The translations under genes and the position numbers were made by a program. Shown here in pieces: positions 21,424 through 33,883 of a stretch of DNA of 64,000 nucleotides. The notes beneath the pieces were generated by a model that did no database searches, was not told where the DNA came from, and worked only from the letters and a program-made list of their open reading frames with translations. Each line of letters begins with the position of its first letter. Position 1 is the stretch's first letter. The stretch comes from Evernia prunastri (lineage: Eukaryota; Ascomycota; Lecanoromycetes; Lecanorales; Parmeliaceae), in contig NKYR01000008.1 of NCBI GenBank assembly GCA_003184365.1, positions 468,227 through 532,226 on the forward strand, given 5' to 3'.

Positions 21424-22859
21424 CTGGTCGTGATAGCGCGGTATGGAGCCTTGCTTCCCTTGCTCTGGCGATTGCTGTATTCAGCTCGAGCTATCTGACT
21501 GGCAAGAAGAACACTAGCTAGATCCGTACTGAGATCAAAGTTCGCTCGAACGTTAGATTGTCATCGTTTCTCTTGATGAGAGCCTTGAACGTCCTCTGGC
21601 TAAGTGATAACAGAACATACATACAAGCCACAAAAATCGACGACTCAATACCTCTCAAATTTCTGTCTTAGCGACTGTGTCGCCCAGTCCCACCTACAGA
21701 ATCAACCCCTCAGCCTATCATCAGAGCACAAATCGCGCATCCCTCCTGGTACATTCCACCTGCCCTCCATTCCTGCTTCGAGCTCAAAGTTCATCAGACC
21801 GAATGCCCTCCGCCTTCACATGCTCCTCCCATGTAGCCATTGCGCATTGGCTGGTCGAGGTGCACCTCACGCTTGGAAGCACTCCCCCCCTCCCCCCCGC
21901 CCTTCCCCGGCCCAACTCAAAAAGAGAGGCGACCCACATCTACGTGGAACTGACGGTGTCTTTATGGCTGTCGGTTCCCCCAGCCGAGTTCATCATCGAT
22001 GGGTGAGCTGGGTGGGAGATGTCAATCTAACGATATGGTGGCTTTTTCGTATAAACTGTTTCAGAATAGGAGTGGGGGACTTTGCGGGGGTCTCATTGGT
22101 GAGGACGGATGTCGTCGTCGTTGTAAGTACTTTGGGTCTGTGAATCCTGTTACTGATCCATCATCAATATTTTGGTGCCGCTGGTACAGCGCCAGTCCTA
22201 AGAGCGTGTGGGCATGTTTCCTCTTCGTGGAAGTACGGTCTATCCTACTGGGAGATCCGGCAGTAATTCTGTCCTTAGGGTTGTGTAAAGTGTCACTCCC
22301 ATTTCCATTTCTTTCCCGATCCCCGTGTCCCGTCAATCTGCATGCTTACATTAATATTGTTTCTTCTTGTATTTGCTTAGTTGCCACGACTATACACGTA
22401 AGCTCTCATTGCTGTTCTCCACCATCTTCCCTCATGGTAAGTCCACCGCTCTTCAGTAATCTTATAAGCAAGAGGTCGGTCAGCTTCATAAAGCAAGCGT
22501 CGGTGAATTCTGTGAAACACGCTAGCTAGATAAGATAAGAGATAAGAGAAAAGACTCAAGGCCCAGACCGCGAGCTGTTGGAAGTGCTCTCTCCGCTGCG
22601 GTGAACGCTTCCTCTCCAAGAACATTCGACCTATGCGCAAGATGATGGCGAGGTATCAGCGCACCTATTTTTGTCTTCAGCTCTCTACTATCTTGTCTTG
22701 AAACATGCGTGTGGAAATGCTACTGCAACGAACTGTGCATGATTGGGAAAGGCACAGCCCCGCATGAGGGTGTGCCGCAGAACTGTGAAGGATTGAGGCT
22801 GAAGACCGACCCCTACATAAGGTAAGTATGTCATTAGCAGTCCTCCCACCCCTCAACAA
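21424..22859. other. Intergenic, 1.4 kb, no supported gene
   Basis: Several frames overlap here (for example 21604-22143) but they are low-complexity and lack any motif. A GATAAGATAAGAGATAAGAG purine run lies at 22529-22548. The right end is the promoter side of the caspase-like gene. Confidence 0.4.
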
Positions 22860-24699
22860 ATGCTCAAATCCTCCGTGCATACAGTCACACCTGCTGCTGC
22901 TTCTCGATCATTGACCATGGCTCCCCAACCAGTGACTGCCTCCCCAAATCCGCCCAATGGACCGTTACCTCCGCCCTCACATCACCACAGATCCAAATCT
23001 GCAAGCGAGACACAACGCGATGAGGCTCGCGTTGAGTTCAACAAGACCATCGAAGGGCACTATCGTCATGGGAAGACAGGATACAGACAAGTCGGAGCTC
23101 TATTCCTCACATGGGAGGACGACGACATGCAATGCAGAACGACGGAGGTGTGTACACAAAATGTAATACATTTGATTACAAGCTCACGCTCGTGCCGCAG
23201 GTGGACAAATTAAGGGAGCTGTTCAAGACCCAATTCAACTTCAAGACCGAGTTTTATGAGATTCCCTCCGATCGTTGGGAGACCGCACTCCATAGAAAAT
23301 TGTCGGACTTTTGCTACGAGTACGACAGCCCGGAAGATCTTGCGATCATCTACTATGGTGGTCACGCATACACAGGCAAGGAGACGAAGGAGTTCAAAAT
23401 TGCAGCGTGAGTGGACCTGAACATACTGCTGTGCGGTTCAGCAGCGCTGCGCGAATGCTTCAGAATTAGTGTACTCGTCAATGCTGACCTGACAATCTTT
23501 AGGAAATTCGATGGAAGTAAGGGAGGTGGAGATCCGACGGCTTTTTTCAGCGATATCCGAACCTGCCTTCGACTTCCAAGATGCGACCAGCTGATGATCC
23601 TTGATTGCTGTTATGCCGCAAAAGCCTTCGCGCGAGAACATATAGGAAAGCGAAAATTCGAGCTGATGACCTCCGCCGCCCACGACCTAGAAAGTCCTGC
23701 GCCACATCTACCACACTCGTTCACAACAACATTATACAACTCATTGCAACGTCTGATCAAAGAGAATCCAAAAGGGTTTTGTACCTCTCATCTGTACCGT
23801 GATGTCTACCATACCATGCCTGTCACCGAACCTCCTAAGCCGCCGAATCCCAAGCCCCTCCTCTTCGATCAGGCCCGGCATAGCTTTGGTAAAATCTGGC
23901 TTCGTCCACAATTGGAGACTGATAGGCCACCGAAGGCTAAAGAAGAAGGCAGATACCTCAAGTTGACATTCCGTCTCAACGAAAGGCCTGATCTCGCTGT
24001 CATGAATGAGCTTGCGCTACATCTTCAGTTCCTGCCACACGTTGATCAAATCAGATTCGAGGACTTGTACGCCCCGAAAGAACAGATCACAGACTTCATG
24101 ACGTTGGTTCTACAAGCTCGGAAGCTCAAGCCCCTTATTAGGAAGATACACGCGAAGCGTCAGCTGCGTAGGATTGCAGAGATGAAAACGGGAGAAAACG
24201 GGTCCGAGACTCCTTCGAGCCTACTGAAACTGACATTGGACCACAATCATCATCCGGCCTATGACTGGAGCAGTGCATCTCAAGTCAGCAACCATAACCC
24301 AAAATACTCCGAGCAGTCTCGAGATCAGGGAAAGAAGTCTGGAGCTTGGCCGCCTGCCCAGGCAACATCTCCCGCAAATGGTGTCTTGCCCAATGGCCAA
24401 ATATCGGCTGATTATGAGATGGATGTGCCGGGTCCCGGAATCCTAGTGTCCACATTTGTTCCTCGGGCTGTGGATACGATGCATGGAATATCGCAGGAGC
24501 ATAGTAATGGTACGGTCCGATCCAACCATCTCCTCGAATTTCTAGTCAGGCGACGGATCATGATACTTATGTTATAGCAGGAACGATAGCCCTCGCTGAC
24601 ACAGGCTCAGCACATAACCAAGACTGCAGAAAACGCTCGCGAAGTCAATCGCCGGATCGGGAGCCTTCTCTAAAGAAGAGAGTGCATAAGTTTGACTAA
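22860..24699 (+). CDS. Caspase-like (clan CD) protein
   Basis: Four exons are proposed: 22860-23147, 23201-23406, 23503-24509 and 24581-24699. The introns are 53, 96 and 71 nt, and the product has 539 residues. The start could also be the Met at 22917. A p20-like core carries the catalytic dyad in the usual contexts: His151 in LAIIYYGGHAY and Cys200/Cys201 in LMILDCCYAA (the second Cys fits the metacaspase pattern DCC). Downstream are KRKFELMTSAAHD and FCTSHLYRDVYHT, then FDQARHSFGKIWLRP, blocks that I associate with a fungus-specific caspase-domain family. The last exon is supported by an open frame ending in a basic KRSRSQSPD..SLKKRVHKFD tail, nuclear-signal-like. Its donor (GTACGG) is weak. 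Substrate and role are unknown. Metacaspase-type enzymes cleave after Arg/Lys and are linked to stress-induced death. Confidence 0.8.
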
Positions 24700-25192
24700 A
24701 TTACTAATACAAGAGGCAATTACGGAATCATATAGACGGATATCCTTTTGATAAGTAAGGCGTTCGGTGTCACACAGCTTCAGAGAAGTCCAGCTCCGCT
24801 GCAACAATCCATCAAATGTAAAGTATTGCAAAGTTCTCCTATCTTGAGCCCCTAGCGGTCTCATACACGGCTAGAGGGTATTTAGGGAACCGTCTTATCC
24901 AGGAGATCTTCATGGGGCGTATATTATCTGTAGAAAAGGATCCGATGCTACCCAATTTCGAGCTGGCCCCCCACGAACTTAGCCGCAGCTGCACGGCCAT
25001 GTCACACAGCCAGAAAACCCCTCACACAAGCCGGGAAGAGGCTGCGCAATTCAGCCGGCTCATTATTAGCTATCAAGCAGTCTGCTTAGATGGCCAACAA
25101 TCAGCACATATATATGAAGACGCCGCGCGACTATAGTATATCATCAGCGCATTGATCCTAAAGTACCTTCTGCTCGAAATTCTTATACCGCG
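24700..25192. other. Intergenic, no supported gene
   Basis: 493 bp between the caspase-like gene and the small SH3-like gene. No motif or RNA gene recognised. Confidence 0.4.
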
Positions 25193-25590
25193 ATGAGCGA
25201 CAATATTGAGGTGGGTAATCAATTTGACTGACTGGGTTGTTTAGACCCACTAACCGAACCCTAAGGCTAGAGACTCCTCCACGGCCGTGAACCCACTTCG
25301 ACGCCCAGAAACAAGAAGCAGGTATGAGACGGATCTAGAGCTGGAGTCCAGCAAGCACGTAAGTACCATTGCACTTCCCTGGGATCATGTTGACATTTGC
25401 TGACTTTAGGACCTAGTTCCCTGAACCCTTTACAGTTGACCAGGAAGTGTACCACAAAGGCCCCCGTGGTGTCGATCCCAATCCCTACAAGATCCATAAA
25501 GTACTTGGTGATGGCCAATATGAGCTATCGAGGGGTGGCATATGTGACCACAAAGTATATCTACAGGAGAAGCTGCAGACGGAGCCGTGA
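25193..25590 (+). CDS. Small SH3/tudor-like fungal protein, three exons
   Basis: No long frame shows here, but splicing gives a coherent 94-residue protein: 25193-25210, 25266-25358 and 25417-25590. The introns are 55 nt (GTGGGT...CTAAC...AAG) and 58 nt (GTAAGT...CTGAC...CTAG). A charged N-terminal half (SRYETDLELESSKH) precedes the module FTVDQEVYHKGPRG, NPYKIHKVLGDGQYELSRGG and VYLQEKLQTEP. The pattern 'V+Y-x-G ... PYKIxKVLGDGxYELSR-G ... V-Y-x-E-x-L' resembles small fungal proteins with an SH3- or tudor-like beta barrel. All three exons join in phase without a stop, which supports the model. The nearer acceptor at 25409 would give an immediate stop. Function unknown. Confidence 0.65.
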
Positions 25591-26089
25591 GCTCTCGGGC
25601 GAATTGAGGGATATGCGACAATGACTCGGTTACAGGGCCCGAGTACCTAGTTGAATTGGGGCACAAGGCATAACTGTCATCTCCAAAGGCTAGCCAATAA
25701 ATACATAGTGGGATTCGGTCTAAAACCTGGTATTGCATAATCGCCTCTTTGGTTGCACGAGGCTATCATTACGAGCTGAATGGCAATGCATTCGGAGGAG
25801 TAGTGGAGGTTTGGAAGCGGCGTTCGCGCACTTTCCCGGCTTTCGCCTGAGGTTCCCGGGACCGAGGGGACCTCATCCTGTAGATCGTCTCGATCCTGTA
25901 CTACCTAATGCAAGCTAACAGTGGGGCTGAGGGGGCTTAGACCACCTTAATACGACTTGGCAGGCAACCCTCAAAGAGTAAGCATTGTCCTCACAACATA
26001 AGACTTCAACAACGCTCATGATACTCATGTAAGCTTGTGCGAATGTTCAAATTGTGATTGAACGTGTGAGTCTGTCGGATCTCAGCGCT
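25591..26089. other. Intergenic, no supported gene
   Basis: 499 bp between two plus-strand genes; no motif recognised. Confidence 0.4.
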
Positions 26090-27753
26090 ATGCCGAACGA
26101 CTCGGGTCTCGACACCCCACCCTCAACGGCACCGACAAGTCCTACGTCGCCTACAAGCACCAATGGCCTGATTGATTGCGAGAAGGGCCATGGCCCTGGC
26201 AATCTGGATGCGAGGTGGAATGAAAAGAGTATCGCCCAGGGAACTGGTCAGAACACCGCTTAGCCAGGGGTTCGCTTTACGAGGCTGATTGAAAGAAAAT
26301 CTTGCAGACGATAAGCCTCGGTCTAAGGCCGTGAATTACTGGCAAAGGTTCACCTCGACAAAAAACTCCCCGCACACAGCGCCCAGGCATCGAGAAACGG
26401 ACGGAAGGCCAATTCTCGTCCAGCGGAGTGAGGCCCTCGCTCCTGGGGTTGAACAACCACTGACTGTATGATAGTTGATGATCACCCTGAAGGATACCCT
26501 CAACTGGCCGCCTTCGTAAACAGCGACGAAAATTTCCTGATCGCTAGGAAGTATGGCTTCCTTCGAAGTAGAGTGCTCTTGTACCGCCAGGACGAGCTCT
26601 CTGTACTAGAGCGGGAGCTCATTGACTTAGACGATGACGACAAGGCTAAACGGCCACTCGCCCTTGCGTCACGGAAGCACGACGAAGAGTCCGACAAGGA
26701 CCTTGTCTACTCGCGTAAGGTATTAATGAAGAGAATTGACGATAAACTCAAGGAATATGGTAAGCACCTACAACCATCTCTCCAGCCTTTTATACAACAC
26801 TGGGCTTAATATAATCGCAGATGAGCTCGTGAGCAGGATACAGACATATGTCTCTCTCAAAGCTCCAAATTCGCGAGATTTTAAAAGTTTCATGGACTGG
26901 ATCCAAGATCACAAACCGCTTGTGCAGGGAGAATTGACTTTCAGAAAGCACAAGGACGACCTCGTAGCCCTAGCTGGCGGCCAGGAGTGCGGCTGGCTCG
27001 ATGGGGTTGTTGAGGACACGTTGAATTGGTGTCTTCCTAATAAAATAATGAAGGTAAGATTTATCATCAGATACAAATGTCTGACCCGGACTGGGCAGCG
27101 GAATCATTCTAAACTCCCCCTAGAAAATATTTACGTCGTCCGAGCAACTCAAGAAGACCGATCATCGTAATCTACATCTCTACAGCAAACGCCGCATTGA
27201 CATGGTGGTACGCCTGGTCCTGGTCCTCGTAACAGTTGGTTTACTGGTCGGGCCGTCCGCGGTTTTGTACTTTGTTACAGGACAGAGCGCGTTGAAGATC
27301 TGTCTGATCATGGTATTTACGCTGCTGTTTGCCATGGCGCTGAGTGTATGCACGAAGGCGAAGAGGCACGAGATGCTTGCTGCTACTGCTACGTGAGTCC
27401 AGCTTGGTCTCTTCTTCGTTCCTCGCTACTTGTGTTATTATTTGGTGTTGTTGCGCCATGCAAAGATGCAATGGCGTGTAATGTTTAATCGAAGTTTAGT
27501 TATTGGCGCTTTCTATTTGCCTTTCAGTCTTTTTCCTCAAACCACCCAAAATGCAACCTTCGCAGTCACTTTCACTGCCCTCAACTATCACAATACCTTA
27601 GTCCAAGCTTTCAGGTTTTCTCTTATGTTTTCTTAAATCTAGTTTTGCGGTTAACCCTCGGCCGAGCTTCAAGTCCTAATGATGCAACTTAGCTACGCTG
27701 CTGTCCTCGTGGTCTTTCTCGGAAACTTCAACCTAAGTACCCTGACGAGCTGA
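26090..27753 (+). CDS. DUF6594-type fungal membrane protein, six exons
   Basis: Proposed exons are 26090-26228 (or -26246), 26308-26427, 26475-26759, 26821-27053, 27124-27392 and 27693-27753, giving 368-374 residues. The start is an ATG before a Pro/Thr/Ser-rich leader (DTPPSTAPTSPTSPTST). The core reads EGYPQLAAFVNSDENFLIAR, RSRVLLYRQDELSVLERELI and, near the end, LYSKRRIDMVVRLVLV. This is the order seen in DUF6594 proteins. Three hydrophobic segments close the protein: about 27205-27265, about 27290-27345, and YAAVLVVFLGNF encoded by the last exon after a 300-nt intron. All junctions keep phase. The first intron has two possible donors (GTATCG or GTCAGA). DUF6594 proteins are abundant in fungi and have no established function. 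The topology suggests a C-terminal membrane anchor. Confidence 0.7.
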
Positions 27754-30156
27754 AACTTTGGATGTGCTTTGTGGTTCATGATCTAGTTGACTAGACCGCA
27801 TAGTTGGCGGGACCACGCGAACCGTGGCTGAAAGGAGACGTATCTGGAGATGATTTTATGTCGAGGCAATATTTACTGAGCTCCTGGTGGCAGGTCTCTC
27901 AACCTAGTAGGTACAGCGGTGAGACAAGTTATATTTATGGCTACTGTGGAATATATGACTTACGAACCTTGAGATTATGATTGATGGATTTCAAAGTGCA
28001 AATTCTGAACTCATTCCGGAGCGGAGGGTTCAGATGCTCACAGATGTGTTTCTTGGAATCTAAATACTTACTGTCAACTGACCGAGGCCGTTTCAGCGTA
28101 CTAAAGTTCAGTATTTGAGAATCTGCATATAGTCGGACCACTCGCTTACTCATCGACTGATCCCATTACTTCGCCACTGAGGCCCGCCTGGAAGCATGGA
28201 GATCTCGTTACTCCAACATGTACTCCTGTCTAGAAGCCTGTGACCCTGTCGACGACGTAATTCCTTTCCCTCCTTCGGCCATGGCTTCCAAGACTGACAC
28301 GGATATTCGTGAGCTGGAAGGCCTCAGGGACTGGGGATCCTTCAATGCGAATGCTCGTTCGCAGAGGAGCAAATCCCCACGCTCTCGTAGTTTGCGGAAT
28401 GGGAAGGCGCGACTGCATTGGAATCTAGCTTGTAGATGACCCAGTTGGTTCGGGTAACACCCATCGACGAGATCCGTTAGATGCGGACACCCTAGCCGAC
28501 GCAAGAAACTCAGGAGATAATTAGCTATGGATTCATGCCGGTGGAGGCCGAAATGGCGCTGGCTTGCCGTGAAAGGGGAGGGTTCACGATCTTCGCCTTG
28601 TTAGCAGACCATTCTGTCATTACATGTCGATAAAAAACTGCTGCAGCACTGCGTTGTAGCTTCCCCTCATAGTAACAAATTGGCATGGGTTTCCCATGAT
28701 GTATAAGCCAACAGACTACTCTAGGGCTGGAAAATCAAGTCTTGACACATCAAACTTCAACATATGTGTATGGATGCGTGTGCAGACACTGCAGCTACCT
28801 CTTGCAGGCCTGTCGTGGGAATTCGAACTGCAGCTAATAGCTCAACTTTGAGTTGGCCATCCCTCATCTTCCTCATTCCTCCGGCCTAAACATGGGAGAC
28901 TCATGGCTTTGTCGCCACCCGAGCGTAGCAACGATGCGAAAGTCTGTAGCTGCAGAAAGGCTACGACACAGGTATGCTTTTTTGGTCAACATTTGGGTTC
29001 TCTGCCTTGAGTTCTTTCAGCTATGCCTTCTGCGCGGGTCGGCTATATCGCCTAGTTCGCTATGGGGTATTAGGCACGCCGTAAGATATCTCTGGGGAAG
29101 AATCATAGAGCAATGTACACATCACGTACCTGAACCTTGGCGGTTCTCGAAGCTAGGCATCCTGGAGTGCTATCTGCTTGGTGCATGTGATGCGGGCTTC
29201 GAGATCGAGACGAGCTCGAAGCTGGAAATATGCGAACTCCATGTTGCTCTCAAGCGGTTGGCTTGGTGCTCCTTAAGTCGGTTGTCTTCATTTCATCGCA
29301 ACTCTGTCTCTCCATCAAGTCTCGTCGGTCAGAATTGGCGTACAGACATCCATATGTCGTCTGCCGTCGGGAGAGCGACTTTGACTCTTTGCTCCGAAAA
29401 AGCAGTTGCAGAATTCCGAAGATCGCGCACGATCGAAAGTGAGATAGCTGTTACATCTGACGTATCTATTTTCTTTGTTTTCTTTTGTTTCTGGATTTCG
29501 CCTAGGTGTCACTAATTTACTAGCGCCTCGATCAGACCGAATCAAACTCGTGGACTCTTATCGTACGTGCCGCTTTAATATCGATTAATATATATGCTAC
29601 TTACCATTTGCAACTGACCGTAATTCTGTTACAGTGGATTACAACATACTCTATGAGACCAGACCCTATATATACCCTTCACCAGTAATAACACATACGT
29701 ACAACAATGAGTGAACAAAAAGAGATCGAGGTTTAAACAGTACTTCCAGATGTGGGACATTCATCATCTGTTGCTATTGAGTTCAAAAGCAACTTACTCT
29801 GCGAACTAAGTCGATACGTAGTATAGATATTGTTCATTGACAATGATGCATCTTACTTATAATCTTACCCTGCAGTCGCTAAGATATCATGACTGTGGAG
29901 GAAAGATTACTATGTCTTGTGTCGAATCGTTTATCGAAATCAGATATAGTCATGTATGCGAAACACGCAGTGGGAGACGGACTTCTACGCAGTTTGCACC
30001 TGCAATTTGCAACACGGTTGAAAATTGGGCTCCGCGGAAAGACCGAAAGACGGCTCTGTTGGTACAACATGAGTAACATCAACCGAGCTATGCTCGACTG
30101 TCTATCTTTTGAAACTTCCGATTCATCAGTGATCCACACAAAAATATGTCATCAAC
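27754..30156. other. Intergenic, 2.4 kb, no firm gene
   Basis: An ATG frame at 28218-28439 (73 codons, MYSCLEACDPVDDVIPF) and a frame at 28891-29515 could be small genes or remnants, but I see no motif and no supporting introns. The stretch from 29515 is AT-rich with TATATAT near 29585 and TATATATA near 29665. It forms the 5' side of the subtilase gene. Confidence 0.35.
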
Positions 30157-33100
30157 ATGATTTTGCTTCAGTTTCTGTGCAAGGTCGCTCTCTCCTTCTG
30201 GCTCTTATCAAGCAGCATTGTCATCGTGGACGCAGCTTCGGTTTCGTCATGTGCAGGTCTCTGGAGTACAAGGCTTTCAGGTAGCTTAGAGTCTCTGTGC
30301 CGGCAAACAGTATCATCCCGCTCGAAGGCGCAGAACTCAACGCATCCCACGCTCTCAACGGCGCTTTCATCTGATATCGCATCTGTATCGGCAGCAAAGC
30401 CAACAGATTTCGAGAACCTGGGAGCATTGATAGCTTTAATCGCCCAGACCGAGGCTGCTGCTCTCCGGACCGCCGCATCGACGGGCATCGCCCGCTATGC
30501 TAACAACAGTAGCCCGAATAACGCTACAGTGGCTGCTGTTGGCATACCGGTCTCATACTCCAATAGGACATATTCTGGGTACAGGGCTGTTACCACGTCA
30601 GCTGCGCAAACGTCAAGCGTAAAAAGGAATGAATCAGTTGGTCAGGTAAGTAATTGGCCCCGTAAATAGTAGTTGCGACGTTGACTGATTGCTGAGCCCT
30701 CGATAACTTCTTCGTCTCCTACGGCTGCCATTTCCCTTTCTCAAATTAGGCCGACCACGAACTCAGCGTCGTCGATCTTATCCACATCAAACGGCAACAC
30801 GACAAAACATGATACGGGAGCAATCACGACATCGTACATAGCTTCAAGTAACAGCTCTTCATCACCAACCATCACACGCCCTATAACGACGACTCTGTCA
30901 GCCAATGGAACAGTTCAAATTTGGTCGCAAGCTCTAACATCGCGAGTCACAACGACGAAGACAACAACGAGTACCTGCACTTCGACAGGGCCACAGGGTA
31001 TACCCACACTCTCGCTATGCTCTGTGGTTATCCTACCTCCTGGCTTTGTTTGGTCTCACGAAGGGAAGCCCATAGATGTAGAAACGCTTCTACCAACTTG
31101 TGGTAGCCCTTCAACCAGCTTCGGAGCCTTACTGCTAGGATTCCTTCGAACTGTCGGCCTAGATGTTTGTAACACCAAAGGGTCCACTGGGCCGCCCGGG
31201 AGCGATACTAATCCTTCAGACCCAGACAACTCCATCGAGAATGACCCGGTAGAACCCACTGCAGACTTACGATCACAAGCCCTTACGCAGAGCCGCGGAG
31301 CCGAATCAGCGACGTCTTTCTCCACGAAGTCCTCTTCTGCCACAGCTGCGACTGTAATAACGAGCACACACTCGCGCTCGACAGTATATTCAACATCAGT
31401 CTCATCTTCCAGTATTGCCTCTACCACTCGCTACTTACTGATGCCCAGCCTTAGTATCAGTGTAACACAGAAACAGAATTCCTTTGCTGCAAATCTTGCC
31501 GGTAGAGAGGACATCACATCAGATACCCTCTCCGATGGAACCGTAGACTCATGGGCCGTTAGCTTGAACGATACGGACGCTACTTCCATTAAAGGCTTAA
31601 TGCAAGGCTTTGGTTATTTCATACCAGAAGTATTCGGCGTGGACGATGGAGACGGCATCGGCAACAACAACAGCCAAGCGGAACCTGCCAGACGATCACT
31701 TTCTACAAAAGTGAAAGCAACGACCGAAATCTTCATACCCCCAACGCTGGATTCTCGCGATGTTTCAAGCCCATGGGAGAGTGAACGAGGACATGGGATA
31801 CAGCGATAGTCTCCCAACCCAAGGGTCATCAGGTGTCGTTCTGGAACTACGACTCTTCGTATACATATGTTCGCGAGAACGCCGTGCAGCCTGGCAAAGG
31901 GGTACGAGTTTATATCTTTGATTCTGGCCTAGACTTGACACACCCTGAATTCGCCAGCCGAGCCCGTGTCCGCGGTAGCACGAACCCTGAAGATTACAAT
32001 GTGCAGTGGATTTTTGCTGACCACGATCCGATGGAAGCTCTATATGATAGGAGAGGTCGTAGGGTGAGTTATCAAACCACGTGGCAAGACCCGAATGATC
32101 CCAACGGACCCCGAAATCCTAAAACTGGATTTCTCGAGGCTTATACCGATTACAAAGGTCACGGAACAAAAGTAGCATCAGTCCTCTTGGGCGATACTCT
32201 GGGTATTGCGCAAGCCGCCGACGTTACCATTGTCAAGCTCGTATCATATACAAGTGGACCGCTCGTGGGCAAGATAACGTTGTATTCTTTAAGGTCCGCC
32301 TTGAGGAAGACACGGGAAGACATTCGAAGCAGAAAATCGAACACAGAAACGAAGTTCGCCATTAACCTATCTGTAGGTACTCTTTCACGGGATTACCCGT
32401 CCGCATTCATCGTAGGATATTCGGCCATGTGGGCGGAGTTCCTGCAAGAATTAGAGGCACTAGACGTGAGCGTCATTGGCGCTTCTGGTAACTATGCCGT
32501 AGTAGGAGTTCCGGTGAGGATCCCTTATACCCGTGTTCAGAATCCAACATACTGATAGCTTGTGATAGAGGTCAGTCGGAATCACTGTCAATCCAGCTGC
32601 CATCATGAAACGACCGATGTTCGTTGTGGGCGCCGTAGATACGTTCTCTATACGTACATATTTTTCACAAGGAACGGACGGCGACGGTATCCTAACGGTC
32701 TCGGCCCCTGGAAAGGATGTGAAACTAGCCGAGGCGTACACTGCCGACTATACTTGGGACGAAGGTACATAATTCGGTGAGCACTTATCACACCTGAGCT
32801 GGAATTCAAAAGAACTCGGTGGTCTAATAAGAAGTCCAGCGGCTCCCAAAGTGACTGCGTCGGTTGCGTATTTCATGGCTCTGAGAGGACCCGCTAACAC
32901 ACCAATGAATCAATACGTCTACGACCTAATCTCAGGACCACAGGGGTTTGCATATTCTCGCGTGAGGAACGGACCGAAGGTACTGTCCAACGGAGTCCCG
33001 GCCGTCGCCTTCGGACAATGTCGCGCGTCGGTCAATCAGAAAAGGGCACTTGATGATGGAAGTGAAGACTCGTGCTCCTTAGCTCCACAATCGTCATCGT

Positions 33101-33883
33101 CGACAAGAAGTTTCTCCAGCATCAGCGGTAGCAGCGGTAGCCAAATAGGGACCTCTCTTTCAACGCTACGGACGATTGTCTCAGCCACGAAACCTATCTT
33201 TTCCAGTCCTAACCCCTCGTCACAGACCGCTCCACAGGACCCATCTACGCGGTCGGTGACAGACACATTACCGGAGTCTTGTAGTATCGTCCCGTGAGTG
33301 GAATCCCCGAGACCCAGTCTCATCTTTGAAGCCCAGTCAGCCCTTTTTTGACTCGCAATGATACGCTAGGACCGGAATACTCTCCTCGTCCATCACCGTT
33401 TCAAGCGCTTACTGTACCTGCGGCCCGATCATGACGGGACTCACTTCCATCGAAGTCGCTAGCACAACATACTATATCTGCCCGTCCGGTAGCTCCAGTG
33501 TTACTCTATCGACAGCCATCCCCTCGGTCACCTCCACATCATTGTCATCCCCTCCTCCTCCTCCTCCCACTCCCACTCCCACTCCAACGCCAGCGCCTGC
33601 GATCGCCACGCCTACTTCTCTCGCTTGTCTGCTATAGTAAGTCTCTTCCTTTCCCAACCGAATCCGTCTGATCTTCGCCACACGCTTTTCTTCTGGGTCA
33701 CGATATACTTGCATGGGGAAAGGGCTGACCACCGCGTGTAGCGCGGAGCTTGTGGAAGCCGGCAAGGATCCGACCGAATCTTTTTCGTGCTCTTGCAACG
33801 ACGGCAGGTCGTATAAACCCACTCATACCGGCCTCGGCGATGTGGCCTGTCCGTCTCAGGTGGGTGTCGTTCTCGAACGTTGA
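30157..33883 (+). pseudogene. Secreted subtilisin-like (S8) serine protease gene, disabled at the active-site Ser
   Basis: Reconstructed exons: 30157-30645, 30697-32513, 32569-32776, 32840-33293, 33370-33636 and 33742-33883. The introns are 51-105 nt with good donors and CTGAT-like branch sites. A signal peptide (MILLQFLCKVALSFWLLSSS) and a long Ser/Thr-rich region come first. The S8 domain follows: Asp in VYIFDSGLDLTHPEF (codon 31920), His in YKGHGTKVASVLLG (codon 32160) and GASGN for the oxyanion hole. At the GTSxAAP block the sequence reads GT-stop-FAAPKV: the Ser codon is TAA (32770-32772). A second lesion lies at 31772-31798, where CATGGGA occurs twice 20 nt apart. The extra 20 nt breaks the frame between SSPW and DTAIVSQPKG. 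The C-terminal part is Ser/Pro-rich and ends in a Cys-rich piece (FSCSCNDGRSY). An alternative donor at 32765 would skip the stop but would also lose the Ser. Confidence 0.75.

Noticed and set aside
21604..22529. Two overlapping plus-strand frames of about 180 codons
   Set aside because: Low-complexity composition, no motif and no splice signals linking them to neighbours.
28853..29515. Plus-strand frame of about 200 codons
   Set aside because: Patches look protein-like, but the ATG start is uncertain and no domain or consistent intron was found; left as intergenic.
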